DNA of 64,000 nucleotides from Virgibacillus_P tibetensis (GCF_036026595.1 NZ_JARZFX010000003.1:186001-250000); one strand, 5' to 3'. Positions 1 to 8,979 are shown, counted from the stretch's first letter. The notes: generated from the sequence alone by a model not told the origin. Translations and numbers: made by a program.

Positions 1-236
1 TCATATTCATCCTGCGCAGCATTCAAGTTTGCCTCTATCGCTTTTGTTTGCAGTTCTGTTATTCTTGCCAGCGGGGAGATGCCACCAATGGCTTTATAAC
101 GGTCTTTTAAATCCTGCAGGGCGTCCTCTGCCGGCTTTCTTCCATGACGAATATGTGTATAGTAACGTTCAATATCTTCTTCCTTGTATGGTGTTCCATA
201 TGCCATTACAAGTAAACCCATCTTTTGTTTTCCCAT
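1..236 (-). CDS. hemH: Ferrochelatase (coproporphyrin ferrochelatase), N-terminal part
   Basis: This is the first 78 or so codons of a reading frame that runs off the left edge. It starts ATG at 236 behind an AGAGGTG ribosome binding site. The protein begins MGKQKMGLLVMAYGTPYKEE and continues with YYTHIRHGRKP and YKAIGGISPLA, the N-terminal signature of Firmicute ferrochelatases. The enzyme inserts Fe2+ into coproporphyrin III (in Firmicutes) late in heme synthesis, in the cytosol. It lies 39 bp downstream of hemE on the same strand, matching the Bacillus hemEH(Y) operon. Only the N-terminus is visible, so catalytic residues cannot be checked. Confidence 0.9.
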   Translation of the reverse strand, partial: MGKQKMGLLVMAYGTPYKEEDIERYYTHIRHGRKPAEDALQDLKDRYKAIGGISPLARITELQTKAIEANLNAAQDEY

Positions 237-275
237 TTTCAGCACCTCTTTTTGAAAATTCACTTCTGAGTCAGC

Positions 276-1310
276 TTAGCGTTTTGAATACGTATGAATA
301 AATTCAGTCAACTTCTTTAAAGTAGCTGGCTTAATATCAGGAGTTACACCATGGCCCAAGTTGAAAACGTGTTTGCCCTGTTCCATACCTTCATCCAAAA
401 TACCTTGTGTTCTTTTTTCAATCGTTTCCCATTCTGTTAATAAAATGGTTGGATCCAAGTTACCTTGCACTACCTTTGTTATGCCCATTTCACGAGCCTC
501 TGTAATGGATGTGCGCCAATCCAGTCCAATAACATCAACAGGTAAGTCATCCCATTCCAGCAACAGGTGACGTGCGCCTATTCCAAAGATAATTAATGGG
601 ACGCCCTGCTTCCTTAATTCGGTAAAGATTCTGGTCATTACAGGCTTAATAAAGAAACGGTAATCCGCAGCATTAAGCGCGCCAACCCATGAATCGAATA
701 TTTGTATTGCTTTGGCTCCTGCTTCAATTTGTGCTTCTACATACGTAATTGTCATATCAGCTAATTTATCCATTAAGGCAAACCATGCTGCAGAGTCCCG
801 GTACATAAATGCTTTTGTTTTGCTGTAATTTTTGGATGGACCGCCTTCAATCATATAACTAGCCAATGTGAAGGGAGCTCCACTAAACCCGATTAACGGA
901 ACTTCAAGCTGTTCCTCTGTTAAAAGACGAATGGTATCCAGTACATAAGGGATGTCAGCCTTTGGATTAATCGTTCCTAACTTTTCAATATCCTGAAAAT
1001 TAGTAATTGGATTATGGATAACCGGACCAATACCGGATTTTATTTCGACATCTACACCTATTGCGGGTAATGGTGACATAATATCTTTATAAAGAATTGC
1101 TGCGTCAACCCCATACTGTTCAACCGGTAACCGAGTAACATAAGCACTAAGCTCAGGCTGATGGGTAATTTCAAATAATGAATATTTCTCCTTAATTTCA
1201 AGGTATTCCGGTTGCGATCTTCCAGCCTGGCGCATAAACCATGCTGGTGTATAATCTGTTTTTTCCCCATTATAAGCTCTAATAATTGTATCGTTAATTT
1301 TCTTCGACAT
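276..1310 (-). CDS. hemE: Uroporphyrinogen decarboxylase
   Basis: A 344-aa cytosolic enzyme that decarboxylates the four acetate side chains of uroporphyrinogen III to give coproporphyrinogen III. The family signature WFMRQAGRS lies close to the N-terminus and the conserved ASYMIEGGPSKNY segment in the middle. Length is close to B. subtilis HemE (about 353 aa). An ATG nine bases further upstream (1319) overlaps the AAAGGA ribosome binding site; the ATG at 1310, eight bases downstream of that site, is preferred. hemH follows after 39 bp, and pbpF lies upstream in the same direction, as in B. subtilis. Confidence 0.95.
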   Translation of the reverse strand: MSKKINDTIIRAYNGEKTDYTPAWFMRQAGRSQPEYLEIKEKYSLFEITHQPELSAYVTRLPVEQYGVDAAILYKDIMSPLPAIGVDVEIKSGIGPVIHNPITNFQDIEKLGTINPKADIPYVLDTIRLLTEEQLEVPLIGFSGAPFTLASYMIEGGPSKNYSKTKAFMYRDSAAWFALMDKLADMTITYVEAQIEAGAKAIQIFDSWVGALNAADYRFFIKPVMTRIFTELRKQGVPLIIFGIGARHLLLEWDDLPVDVIGLDWRTSITEAREMGITKVVQGNLDPTILLTEWETIEKRTQGILDEGMEQGKHVFNLGHGVTPDIKPATLKKLTEFIHTYSKR

Positions 1311-1423
1311 ATAATCCATCCTTTACACTATCTTCTACGTACAAAAACACTCTACTAATAACTATATCTATTTATATCACAACTGTATAGTAAAGCCGGA
1401 TGATTGTCATAGATTTGTCTAAA

Positions 1424-3592
1424 TTACCATGACAACTCGACTGATTCCGATCTTTTACCTTCCATTTTTGTTAACGGGTCATATGGCACAACATAATACG
1501 AAGTCGCCCGGAAAAAATTAGCTGTGATGAAGAATTCGTTTGTTCCTTCTACTTCACCAACTCGCTCATCAATTCCTTCCTTATCCTGGTAGATACGATA
1601 TATAATACGCTCATCCTCTGACCCTTCCCATGTTAACTTACCTCGTACTATCGAAAAACCTCCAAGCGAAAAATCAGCTTCCAAATTAGTAATCTGTGGT
1701 AATCTTATTGGCTTAGGTAATGCTGTTACATTAGCAGGTTTGCTGAAGTGTTCTGCCAGTGGTGTTTTCTTATCCATTTCTGTTAGGATGGCCTTTGTAA
1801 GTCTTGTCGGAAATTCACTTCCCCCGGTCAAAAAATGGTCCTTATCCGTTTTATCGTAGCCCATCCAAAGTGCTGACACATACTCTGGTGTGTAGCCTAC
1901 AAACCATGCATCCTTAGTTTGGCCTTCTATAATCGGATGCTGGGTTGATCCCGTCTTACCAGCAAGTGCTTTCGAATAGTCGCCAGCTGTTGCTGTGCCA
2001 TGCCTTACCGTTTCCAGTAAAATTTCAGTCATATTCCAGGCAACTTGTGGACTGAACACTTCGTTCGTACTTGGGTTCCCTTGGAAAATCATTTCCTTAT
2101 CCCGGTTATATAACCGGTCAATTGTAGAGGATTCCACAACCTCTCCATCTCTTGAAAAAGCGCCATAGCTTTCCATCATGTCCACAGGAGTAATCCCTTC
2201 TGTTAACCCGCCCAATGCAATGGCTAAACCATTGTCTTCTATAGAAATAGTAAGCTCACTAAGATAATCCTTTGCATACTTTACGCCAATTTGATCAAGC
2301 AGCCAGACAGTTGGGGCATTTTTAGAATAGATTAAGGCATCATAGATGGATACCGCACCTTCATACTGATTATCCGCATTTGCCACCGTATAGCCATCAA
2401 AATCTTTTTGTTGATCCGGAATGATAGAATAGGGATGGTACTTCCCATCTTGCAGCATCATTGCCGGCCCATATACTGCGATAGGCTTGATTGTTGACCC
2501 CGGTTGTCTGGTAACTGTGACACGATTCAAATCACCTAGTTGATAATCTCTGCCCCCAATCGCCGAGACTATCCTTCCTGTTTCTTGTTCCATCATAACG
2601 AAGGCACCTTCAACGCCATCTGTATTTCCTGGGAAATAGTCTCCATTCTCAAATTGCTCGTAGGCAATTTGCTGGACATCCTTATCTATATTTACAACAA
2701 TCCGATAGCCCCCACGTTTCAACTCGTTGATGGATAACTGGTGTTTCTCAGCCGCTTCCTTCATAACTAGATCAATATAACTATCCATCCAGGGCCTGGC
2801 TTCCCTCTCGGTAATACTCAAGCCTAATGTTTTTCCTTCTTCCTGAAGCCTTTTCTCAGCAGTAATCATTCCTGCATTCTCCATAGATCTAAGTACTACA
2901 TTTCTTCTGGTTAATGCTTTCTCTGGTTGATTGACTGGTGAATAGCCATTAGGTGCTTTAGCAAGTCCCGCTAATAGTGCACCTTCTGCTACTGTAAGAT
3001 CACTCACTGGTTTTGAAAAAAAATGTTGGGAAGCAGTTTCCACTCCGTAAATACCATGTCCATAGTAAATTTGATTTACATACAGCTCCAATATATTATC
3101 TTTTGAAAGCTTTCTTTCTAAGTATACTGATGCCATCGCTTCTTTCGTTTTGCGCATCCATGTTTTATCATTGTGTAAAAATAAATTCTTTGAAAGTTGT
3201 TGTGTAATCGTGCTAGCGCCCTCTACTTTACTCATCGCAATAATATCACGATATACGGCACGTGCCACAGATCTGAAGTCAATTCCTGCATGTTCATAAA
3301 ATCGTCTGTCTTCAATAGCTAGAAATGCATTTATAACATGTTCAGGAACCTCTTCAATTCCAACAAGTGATCGATTTTCATTGTAAAGCTTGCCGATTAC
3401 TTCCCCATCTCTCGTTTCAACAATAGTCGTTGCATCCAGTATAAGATCCTGCTCGTCTACTACTAATCGTCCACCGTACAGGATTGCCGCATAGCCAATC
3501 AGGCCCAGTATTATACTGAAAATGAACAAATATACAGTCCATTTTACTTTACCTGAAAACCATTTTCTTTTCTTTTTATGTAAATTGCCCAT
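1424..3592 (-). CDS. pbpF: Bifunctional transglycosylase/transpeptidase penicillin-binding protein (PbpF type)
   Basis: A class A penicillin-binding protein of 722 aa that polymerises and cross-links peptidoglycan. A basic N-terminus is followed by one membrane anchor (about residues 18-41). The glycosyltransferase domain shows IEDRRFYEHAGID (catalytic Glu near residue 94), GASTITQQLSKN and RKLSKDNILELYVNQIYYG. The transpeptidase domain has GSTIKP (SxxK), YSKNAP (SxN) and GKTGST (KTG). A short Ig/fibronectin-like tail follows. The start at 3592 is chosen because AGAGGTG lies just upstream; an in-frame ATG 18 bases earlier precedes that site. Its place next to hemE and opposite hmoB matches B. 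subtilis pbpF, which acts in spore germ-cell-wall synthesis. Confidence 0.93.
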   Translation of the reverse strand: MGNLHKKKRKWFSGKVKWTVYLFIFSIILGLIGYAAILYGGRLVVDEQDLILDATTIVETRDGEVIGKLYNENRSLVGIEEVPEHVINAFLAIEDRRFYEHAGIDFRSVARAVYRDIIAMSKVEGASTITQQLSKNLFLHNDKTWMRKTKEAMASVYLERKLSKDNILELYVNQIYYGHGIYGVETASQHFFSKPVSDLTVAEGALLAGLAKAPNGYSPVNQPEKALTRRNVVLRSMENAGMITAEKRLQEEGKTLGLSITEREARPWMDSYIDLVMKEAAEKHQLSINELKRGGYRIVVNIDKDVQQIAYEQFENGDYFPGNTDGVEGAFVMMEQETGRIVSAIGGRDYQLGDLNRVTVTRQPGSTIKPIAVYGPAMMLQDGKYHPYSIIPDQQKDFDGYTVANADNQYEGAVSIYDALIYSKNAPTVWLLDQIGVKYAKDYLSELTISIEDNGLAIALGGLTEGITPVDMMESYGAFSRDGEVVESSTIDRLYNRDKEMIFQGNPSTNEVFSPQVAWNMTEILLETVRHGTATAGDYSKALAGKTGSTQHPIIEGQTKDAWFVGYTPEYVSALWMGYDKTDKDHFLTGGSEFPTRLTKAILTEMDKKTPLAEHFSKPANVTALPKPIRLPQITNLEADFSLGGFSIVRGKLTWEGSEDERIIYRIYQDKEGIDERVGEVEGTNEFFITANFFRATSYYVVPYDPLTKMEGKRSESVELSW

Positions 3593-3765
3593 TTGTTCAC
3601 CTCTACACATCTACCCTTGTATTATACGATAATTTTCGACAATCTAAAAGGATAGTACTTCATCTTATTTAAGAATTATTTCAATTACTTTCTAACGGCT
3701 TATGCTTATTCCATTTACTCATTGGGTACTATAATCATATAATGTAGAAGAGAGGGGCGAATATA

Positions 3766-4263
3766 ATGAAAGCATATATGACAAACGGAACAGTGGATTT
3801 TTTAAAGAAGCTGGATGATCAACACCCGGCAGTTAATTTTCATTTGATGAGCAGTAATGCCGGAGGATTGGCCTATTATGAGGATCATAAAAAGAATATC
3901 TTCTCTTCTGGCAGAGCCTACGAGGTACTCATTCAAAAGGGGGCAATTCAAACAGAAGGTTATGTTGTTATGAATAATATCCCTGTTACAGATGATGGAA
4001 GAGCTGCTTTTGAAGATCGTTTCAAACAAAGACAAAATGATGTGGACATGATGCCGGGATTCCAGGCGGTTCGTTTTTTAAAGCCCGATAAAGGGAACAC
4101 CTATGTTGTCGTTACACAATGGGCATCTGCTCAGGACTTTGAGAACTGGAAAAATTCAGAGGAATTTAAGAAATCACATCAAGGTCAAGGTACAAAGCCA
4201 CCGGCATACTTCGCCGACAGACCTTTTATTACAACCTATCATATGCTGAACCGGGAAGAATGA
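3766..4263 (+). CDS. hmoB: Heme-degrading monooxygenase HmoB-like (ABM/IsdG fold)
   Basis: A 165-aa cytosolic protein matching B. subtilis HmoB/YhgC in length and gene position (divergent from pbpF-hemEH). The C-terminal half carries the antibiotic-biosynthesis-monooxygenase core: VVVTQWASAQDFENWKNSEEF followed by a His-containing stretch KSHQG, as in IsdG-type heme oxygenases. The enzyme opens heme to release iron, so its adjacency to heme synthesis genes is logical. The ribosome binding site AGAGAGGGG lies just upstream, and TATAAT-like sequences near 3729-3742 could be the -10 region. Confidence 0.88.
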   Translation: MKAYMTNGTVDFLKKLDDQHPAVNFHLMSSNAGGLAYYEDHKKNIFSSGRAYEVLIQKGAIQTEGYVVMNNIPVTDDGRAAFEDRFKQRQNDVDMMPGFQAVRFLKPDKGNTYVVVTQWASAQDFENWKNSEEFKKSHQGQGTKPPAYFADRPFITTYHMLNREE

Positions 4264-4266
4264 AGA

Positions 4267-4305
4267 ACGCTACCTGGTTCCAAGCCAAGTAGCGTCCATT
4301 TGTAC
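4267..4305 (+). terminator. Hairpin downstream of hmoB
   Basis: ACGCTACCTGG (4267-4277) pairs with CCAAGTAGCGT (4285-4295) with one mismatch. It directly follows the hmoB stop codon. The U-tract is poor (CCATTTGT), so this is a plausible but weak terminator. Confidence 0.45.
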
Positions 4306-4399
4306 TATCCTGCCTCCCGCCCTGCTGCAGGCAGGGAGGGTGAATCTCACTATCAAGCATATGAGCGAGTTGCAGCTTCATATGTGTGGCATGTCGTTC

Positions 4400-4876
4400 T
4401 TAATTTACGTATTGATCAAAGAACGCCTGAAATTCTTCTTCTGACCGTTGACCTACTATACGGGAAACTTCCTCGCCATTTTCATAGTGCACAAGAGTTG
4501 GAGTAGATTCGATCACATATCTGCTTCCTTCATTACCGAACTCCAATAGATTGAATTTCTTCATATCGATATCATTTTCTTCCGCTAAAGGCACAAGATA
4601 CGGTGTGGTCTGTTGACAGTAAATACATGTAGGACTATAGAAGTAAACCGTTGCCTCTTCTCCACTTTCTATTTTGCTAGTAAGATCTTCAGGTAAAATT
4701 TGATTACTATACAATGGATTGTCCAACTGATCAATTGTCGCCTGATCCAAATTGGTTGTACCGTATGGGTTATCGTTATTCTCTAAAGCCTGATTATTTT
4801 TGTAGTCAATAATAAAATATAACGCTACAAACAATAGAACGATGACACTAGTAAAGATTATCATCTTCTTTTTCAC
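4400..4876 (-). CDS. Membrane-anchored thioredoxin-like thiol-disulfide oxidoreductase
   Basis: 158 aa, GTG start overlapping the bdbC stop codon (GTGA) with GGGGGACG upstream as ribosome binding site. One N-terminal membrane anchor (residues 5-23), a short linker, then a thioredoxin fold with the active site SPTCIYCQQT (Cys84-Cys87) and a cis-Pro region ESTPTLVHYENG. It should sit on the outer face of the membrane. The translational coupling with bdbC suggests that this protein is the thiol donor/acceptor partner of BdbC, replacing the larger DsbA-like BdbD. Redox direction (oxidase or isomerase) cannot be told from sequence. Confidence 0.85.
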   Translation of the reverse strand: MKKKMIIFTSVIVLLFVALYFIIDYKNNQALENNDNPYGTTNLDQATIDQLDNPLYSNQILPEDLTSKIESGEEATVYFYSPTCIYCQQTTPYLVPLAEENDIDMKKFNLLEFGNEGSRYVIESTPTLVHYENGEEVSRIVGQRSEEEFQAFFDQYVN

Positions 4877-5310
4877 TGTTTCGTCCCCCTTTGCTGTTTC
4901 AGTAAGATAAGATGCAGCACAAAAATTATAATAAAAGCTGTTCCGGCTAAAAACGGAATGGTAATAAATCCAAAGTAATTGACGTAAGTTACGTTACAAG
5001 GAACTAATCCACATGCGCCGCCTGCTTCTTGTAACGCCGGCAATTTCTGTACCAAGTAGTGATAAGTAGATACAAGTATACCAATTCCACTTAGCACTAG
5101 TCCTGGTAAGGCAATCGATATTTCTTTTTTAATAGCAGCCAGTCCATATATTACCACAAGTGGGTACATTAACACACGCTGTATCCAGCAGAGTTCACAT
5201 GGTATATAGCCCATTATCTCTGAATAAAACAAGCTGCCTGATAAAGCAACAAAAGCCTGAGCCCAAAGCAACATTAACAGGTTCTCTGCTTTTTTAGTCA
5301 ATTGTGCCAT
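4873..5310 (-). CDS. bdbC: Disulfide bond formation protein (DsbB-like) BdbC
   Basis: 145-aa integral membrane protein with four predicted helices. The DsbB-type cysteine pair CELC (Cys38/Cys41) is followed by the conserved WIQR, and a second extracytoplasmic pair is present (Cys100/Cys105, ACGLVPC). It reoxidises an exported thioredoxin-like partner using membrane quinone. The partner gene overlaps it directly. It has the length of B. subtilis BdbC/BdbB. Confidence 0.93.
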   Translation of the reverse strand: MAQLTKKAENLLMLLWAQAFVALSGSLFYSEIMGYIPCELCWIQRVLMYPLVVIYGLAAIKKEISIALPGLVLSGIGILVSTYHYLVQKLPALQEAGGACGLVPCNVTYVNYFGFITIPFLAGTAFIIIFVLHLILLKQQRGTKQ

Positions 5311-5381
5311 ATATACACATTCCCCTCTTCGATTACTTTTGTATTATACAAATAACTGATTAAAAAAACAAAGGAATTGCT

Positions 5382-5410
5382 TAAAAAAGGGCAGACGAAA
5401 ACCGTCTGCC
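5382..5410 (-). terminator. Terminator of the liaFSR operon
   Basis: On the minus strand GGCAGACG, a 5-nt loop and CGTCTGCC are followed by CTTTTTT. It lies 19 bp after the liaR stop codon: a typical intrinsic terminator. Confidence 0.85.
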
Positions 5411-5428
5411 AACCATGCTGTCATCCTA

Positions 5429-6058
5429 TTATTTCATCATATGGTTTTTGTGGACATAAACAGCCGCTTGCGTACGGTCATTAACATCCAGTTTAGACAG
5501 TATGTTGCTGACATGCGTTTTAACTGTTTTAATACCGATATATAGTTTTTCACTAATCTCCTGATTTGTCATCCCATTACCTATACATAAGAGTACTTCC
5601 AATTCACGTTCTGTAAGCTCGTCATGTAACTTTCTTTGTTCTTTACGGAAATTTGACATCATTTTACCAGCCACTTTTGGTTCAATGACATTTTCCCCGA
5701 TGGCCGCTTTTTTTATTGCATTAGCAATATCCGTGGCCGAAGATGTTTTTAGAATATAGCTAAATGCCCCTGCTTCAATCGCAGGAAAAATTTGTTCATC
5801 ATCATAGTAGCTCGTAAGAATAATAATTCTGCATGCTGGGAATTGTTCCATTACTTTTTTTGTAGCATCAATCCCTGTCCCATTCTCCATGATTAAATCC
5901 ATCAGTACAACATCTGGTTTTTCTTTAATAATGATGGCTGCCCCTTCATTCCCACTGGAGGCTTCTCCTACGACATCAATTGATTCGTCCGTTTGTAAAT
6001 AGGCTATAATTCCTTTTCGAACAATCTCATGATCATCCACTACAACTACCCTTACCAT
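5429..6058 (-). CDS. liaR: LuxR-family response regulator LiaR (VraR)
   Basis: 209 aa. The N-terminal receiver domain begins RVVVVDDHEIVRKG (acidic pair plus phospho-acceptor Asp in VLMDLIMENG, about residue 53; conserved Thr in IILTSYYDD). The C-terminal NarL/LuxR helix-turn-helix reads LTERELEVLLCIGNGMTNQEI. It is the output of the LiaFSR cell-envelope stress system. The start at 6058 is chosen because AAGGGGGAG lies nine bases upstream; an upstream in-frame ATG (6085) overlaps liaS. The gene is last in the liaF-liaS-liaR operon. Confidence 0.93.
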   Translation of the reverse strand: MVRVVVVDDHEIVRKGIIAYLQTDESIDVVGEASSGNEGAAIIIKEKPDVVLMDLIMENGTGIDATKKVMEQFPACRIIILTSYYDDEQIFPAIEAGAFSYILKTSSATDIANAIKKAAIGENVIEPKVAGKMMSNFRKEQRKLHDELTERELEVLLCIGNGMTNQEISEKLYIGIKTVKTHVSNILSKLDVNDRTQAAVYVHKNHMMK

Positions 6059-6078
6059 ACAATTCTCCCCCTTATGAA

Positions 6079-7116
6079 CTAACATGGAATTCGTATATCG
6101 ATATAGGTACCTTCATCAATATTAGAACGAAGTGTGAAGGTTCCGCCCAGTTCTTCACTGCGTTCCCGCATCGTCTTCAACCCATAAGATGTTTTTCGTT
6201 CCGTATCATTCGTTACATCAAAACCTTTTCCATCATCGCGAATATGTATAAATAACTCTTTGGAACGAATGGATAAATCTATCTTTACCTCGGTTGCTTG
6301 CGCATGTCGCAGTATATTTGATAAGGACTCCTGAATAATCCGAAATACATGCTCTTCGATGGTTTCTGAAAGTATCAAATCATCTGATATAGAAACCTTG
6401 AAATCAATCTGACTCTTTTGCTTTAGCTCAGAAATCAGCTGTTTAACCCCCTTCGGCAATGATTCACCTGATAAATGAACTGGTCTTAAATGCAGTAAAA
6501 GGGCTCGCATTTCAGTTTGTGACTGCAGTGCAGCAGCTGCCACTTCCTGCATTTGCGATTTAGCAATATCCGGATTCTTTTCCAATTGTTTTACGGCTGC
6601 TTCGGACATCATCGTTAAGGCAAACAGCTGCTGACTTACCGCATCATGCAAGTCCCTTGCTAACCGCTGCCTTTCTTCAATAACCGCAGATTTATGTGCT
6701 GTTCTTGCAAACTCTGATTTCTCATCTGCCATTCGCTGCAGGGACTTTACTTGATCCAGCAGCTTTTTCCCCAACTCATTTAGTTCTTTACCGATTCTAG
6801 TAATCTCGTCATCCTCTTCAAAACGAACACTGGAACTATAATTACCATTTGCAAACTGGGTTATTAAAACTGAAATGGAATCCAGCCTTGATTTCATATT
6901 GCCACTAGATGTAAATCCGGTGTATATAGAAATGACCAGACCTAATACTGCATATAAAGCTATGAATAGGAAAATGCCTGCCGGAGACAGCCATTCTGGA
7001 CTGAATAATACATAAATGGATAATAATATCGATAGAATTGTAACTGTCGTAATAAACAAGCCTGATATGTGAGAGCGGATGAAAAGGTAGCGTATGCTTG
7101 AAAATCTTCTCTTCAT
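6079..7116 (-). CDS. liaS: Sensor histidine kinase LiaS (VraS)
   Basis: 345 aa with two N-terminal membrane helices (about 20-37 and 47-66), a HAMP-like linker, a HisKA_3 dimerisation domain with the phospho-acceptor His in RQRLARDLHDAVSQQL, and a GHKL ATPase domain (IIQESLSNILRHA; DDGKGF; GLKTMRERSEELGG). The very short extracytoplasmic loop is typical of intramembrane-sensing kinases responding to lipid II-binding antibiotics. GGGGGG lies seven bases upstream of the ATG. liaF precedes it by 14 bp. Confidence 0.93.
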   Translation of the reverse strand: MKRRFSSIRYLFIRSHISGLFITTVTILSILLSIYVLFSPEWLSPAGIFLFIALYAVLGLVISIYTGFTSSGNMKSRLDSISVLITQFANGNYSSSVRFEEDDEITRIGKELNELGKKLLDQVKSLQRMADEKSEFARTAHKSAVIEERQRLARDLHDAVSQQLFALTMMSEAAVKQLEKNPDIAKSQMQEVAAAALQSQTEMRALLLHLRPVHLSGESLPKGVKQLISELKQKSQIDFKVSISDDLILSETIEEHVFRIIQESLSNILRHAQATEVKIDLSIRSKELFIHIRDDGKGFDVTNDTERKTSYGLKTMRERSEELGGTFTLRSNIDEGTYIDIRIPC

Positions 7117-7130
7117 ATCAAATCCCCCCT

Positions 7131-7892
7131 CTACACTTGATCGATCCGTATCGATCCGGCTTTTAATTTAATAGTAAAATCAATTTTCCTTACAGCTTTA
7201 TCATAATTTAGTGACTCATAAGTAAGCGTGCGGTTTATGCCATCAACCTTTTGTCCAACCACATCGATTTCCCCTGCCTTAATAGACGCCTCAACTCTGA
7301 AATCGACATTTTCAGGCATTACGATATTCACATCACCTGCAAGCGAACTAATCCTGACCGGGATTTCTTTTTCCGGTATAAATGCTTTTGTAAAATCAAA
7401 ATAAAAATCTCCTGCCAGATTACTTACATTCATTGGTTGGACTTTCCAATTGGGTTCACTGTATTCATGAGTTCCAATCGAAAACGAAGATTTATTATTG
7501 TAATACGCTTTTCCTTTGCCCTTACCTTTGCCTTTTCCACCAACATAAATAACGTTACCTTTTGAAAATCCAATTAACATAAATCCGATATAAACAATTA
7601 ATAAAGGCCATAATTTAAAGATATCTCTAAAAGCAAAAATTATCATGTCAAAACGGTCGAGCAAAAGCAGTGCGCCGAATAGTAGAAAAAAAGATCCAAA
7701 TACCCAACTCCCCCCTTTTTTTCGCAAGTAATCAACGAACCATTTCACTCCAATTACAACGAAAAACAATGGATAAATATAATGCCAGAATGTATTAAAA
7801 TTATAATCAGATAACCCTAAGTTTGTTAAAACTAACATGACTCCTAATGCAATTAGGAGTATCGCCAAAAAATAACGCACAAAACTTCTCAT
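7131..7892 (-). CDS. liaF: LiaF-type membrane inhibitor of the Lia two-component system
   Basis: 253 aa. Four N-terminal membrane helices (about residues 5-23, 35-53, 62-80 and 88-108) are followed by a short run of alternating Gly-Lys and a C-terminal LiaF domain with parallel-beta character (IRISSLAGDVNIVMPEN-like; SIKAGEIDVVG). LiaF keeps LiaS silent without envelope stress. First gene of the operon, ATG at 7892. The glycine-lysine run (about residues 121-129) is an unusual linker. Confidence 0.88.
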   Translation of the reverse strand: MRSFVRYFLAILLIALGVMLVLTNLGLSDYNFNTFWHYIYPLFFVVIGVKWFVDYLRKKGGSWVFGSFFLLFGALLLLDRFDMIIFAFRDIFKLWPLLIVYIGFMLIGFSKGNVIYVGGKGKGKGKGKAYYNNKSSFSIGTHEYSEPNWKVQPMNVSNLAGDFYFDFTKAFIPEKEIPVRISSLAGDVNIVMPENVDFRVEASIKAGEIDVVGQKVDGINRTLTYESLNYDKAVRKIDFTIKLKAGSIRIDQV

Positions 7893-8230
7893 CTATTTTC
7901 ACCTCTACTTAAAAGTAAGTATTTTTTTATTTTTTAAATTATAAATCGCGATAAGCTTAATAATCATACCACTAACGATACTAATTAATTACATGTCTAC
8001 ACCAGCTGTTATCAGGATTGAGATCATTATAAAGGACGCAGGCACCAACCCTGTAGAGACATTCATAATTTAAAATAGAAAATTATGATTTTTAAAGACA
8101 GGAAACGTACCTGTGTTTGTTGATCATTAGCAGCTATGTCCATGATAGCTCCTCCTCAACTTTTCTTATTTCTATCTTACTTATTTTTAGTCTCAGGAGA
8201 AACCATCTTCAGAATGCTTTTATCTCAGCC
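7893..8230 (-). other. 338-bp gap upstream of liaF
   Basis: A+T-rich. It probably holds the liaF promoter, but no confident -35/-10 or LiaR box was found. It also holds a short ORF with a good ribosome binding site (listed next). No liaI/liaH-like gene is visible here. Confidence 0.5.
8063..8143 (-). CDS. Possible 26-aa peptide, or remnant of a YjfB-type gene
   Basis: ATG at 8143 follows GAGGAGGAG with seven bases of spacing, a very strong ribosome binding site. The product starts MDIAANDQQTQV and ends after 26 codons. The MDIAA start recalls the YjfB motility-associated family, but the rest does not match it. A second 25-codon frame (8066 to 7989, MNVSTGLVPASFIM...) overlaps its stop as ATGA. 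Either a coupled pair of tiny peptides or a decayed small gene; function unknown. Confidence 0.25.
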   Translation of the reverse strand: MDIAANDQQTQVRFLSLKIIIFYFKL

Positions 8231-8875
8231 TCAAGACGGAGACCGACGTTTTTGTATCCATTCATAAAGGTAAATCAACCCGAATAAACAGATAAATCCG
8301 ATAAAGAAACCTGCTGCCACATCAGTTAAATAATGAACATTTATAACAAATCGACTAATACCAATTAGAAATACCAAAAGTGCGAAGAAAAATTGAAAAC
8401 CAAACTTTACTTTATTCGAATGAATCTTTTTTGAAACGAAATAAGCCAGCAATCCATAACAAACCATTGGTATCATTGCATGTCCTGATGGAAAGCTGTG
8501 CCCTTCAGCATTCGCTGCAATCAAAATACTGGGTCTATCTCGGTTTACTAGATGTTTTAATAACATATTCAGCATATGTGCAGCCAATGTTCCACCAGCA
8601 AAAAACAAGGCTGGAAGCCAGTCCCTAAATAGCCCCCATAAAATGACAGCAACGATAATTGTAAATGGCAATAAAAACGGCTCAGAGCCTAAATTAGTTA
8701 TCCAGCGAAAGGGGGCATATATAGTAGATACACCCAATGTATCAACAAGGTCTCGGGTCCATTGATCGACATATGGAACATTCCCTGTAATAATTTTAAC
8801 GATCCATATGCCGATTATAACAGCTGTTAAAAGAGCCAATAAGAAAATAATACTACCGGTTCGTTTAGTAACCAC
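8231..8875 (-). CDS. PAP2-family membrane phosphatase
   Basis: 214 aa with about six membrane helices. The three phosphatase signature motifs are present: KHLVNRDRPS, SFPSGHAM and SRFVINVHYLTDVAAG, which form the catalytic His/Arg/Lys set on the outer face. Such proteins remove phosphate from undecaprenyl-PP or phosphatidylglycerophosphate. Substrate cannot be assigned. Two GTG codons are possible starts; the one at 8875 has proper spacing from AAAGGGGGG, while 8881 is too close. It is divergent from the ferritin-like gene. Confidence 0.85.
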   Translation of the reverse strand: MVTKRTGSIIFLLALLTAVIIGIWIVKIITGNVPYVDQWTRDLVDTLGVSTIYAPFRWITNLGSEPFLLPFTIIVAVILWGLFRDWLPALFFAGGTLAAHMLNMLLKHLVNRDRPSILIAANAEGHSFPSGHAMIPMVCYGLLAYFVSKKIHSNKVKFGFQFFFALLVFLIGISRFVINVHYLTDVAAGFFIGFICLFGLIYLYEWIQKRRSPS

Positions 8876-8914
8876 GCTCACACCCCCCTTTGTTTCATAA
8901 TACCCTAGTTACAG

Positions 8915-8939
8915 GTTTTAAAAAACTGCATACGGGAAA
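8915..8939 (+). promoter_or_regulatory. Sigma-B-like promoter of the ferritin-like gene
   Basis: GTTTTA (8915-8920), a 13-bp spacer and GGGAAA (8934-8939) fit the general-stress sigma-B consensus GTTTWW-N12-15-GGGWAW. Transcription would begin about 35 bases before the ATG. Confidence 0.55.
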
Positions 8940-8979
8940 CAGTTATATAGAATTAAATTATATAAAGGTAGGGGATAAT

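Noticed and set aside
29..301. Plus-strand open frame of 90 codons
   Set aside because: It is antisense to the N-terminal part of hemH, whose frame, ribosome binding site and signature are clear.
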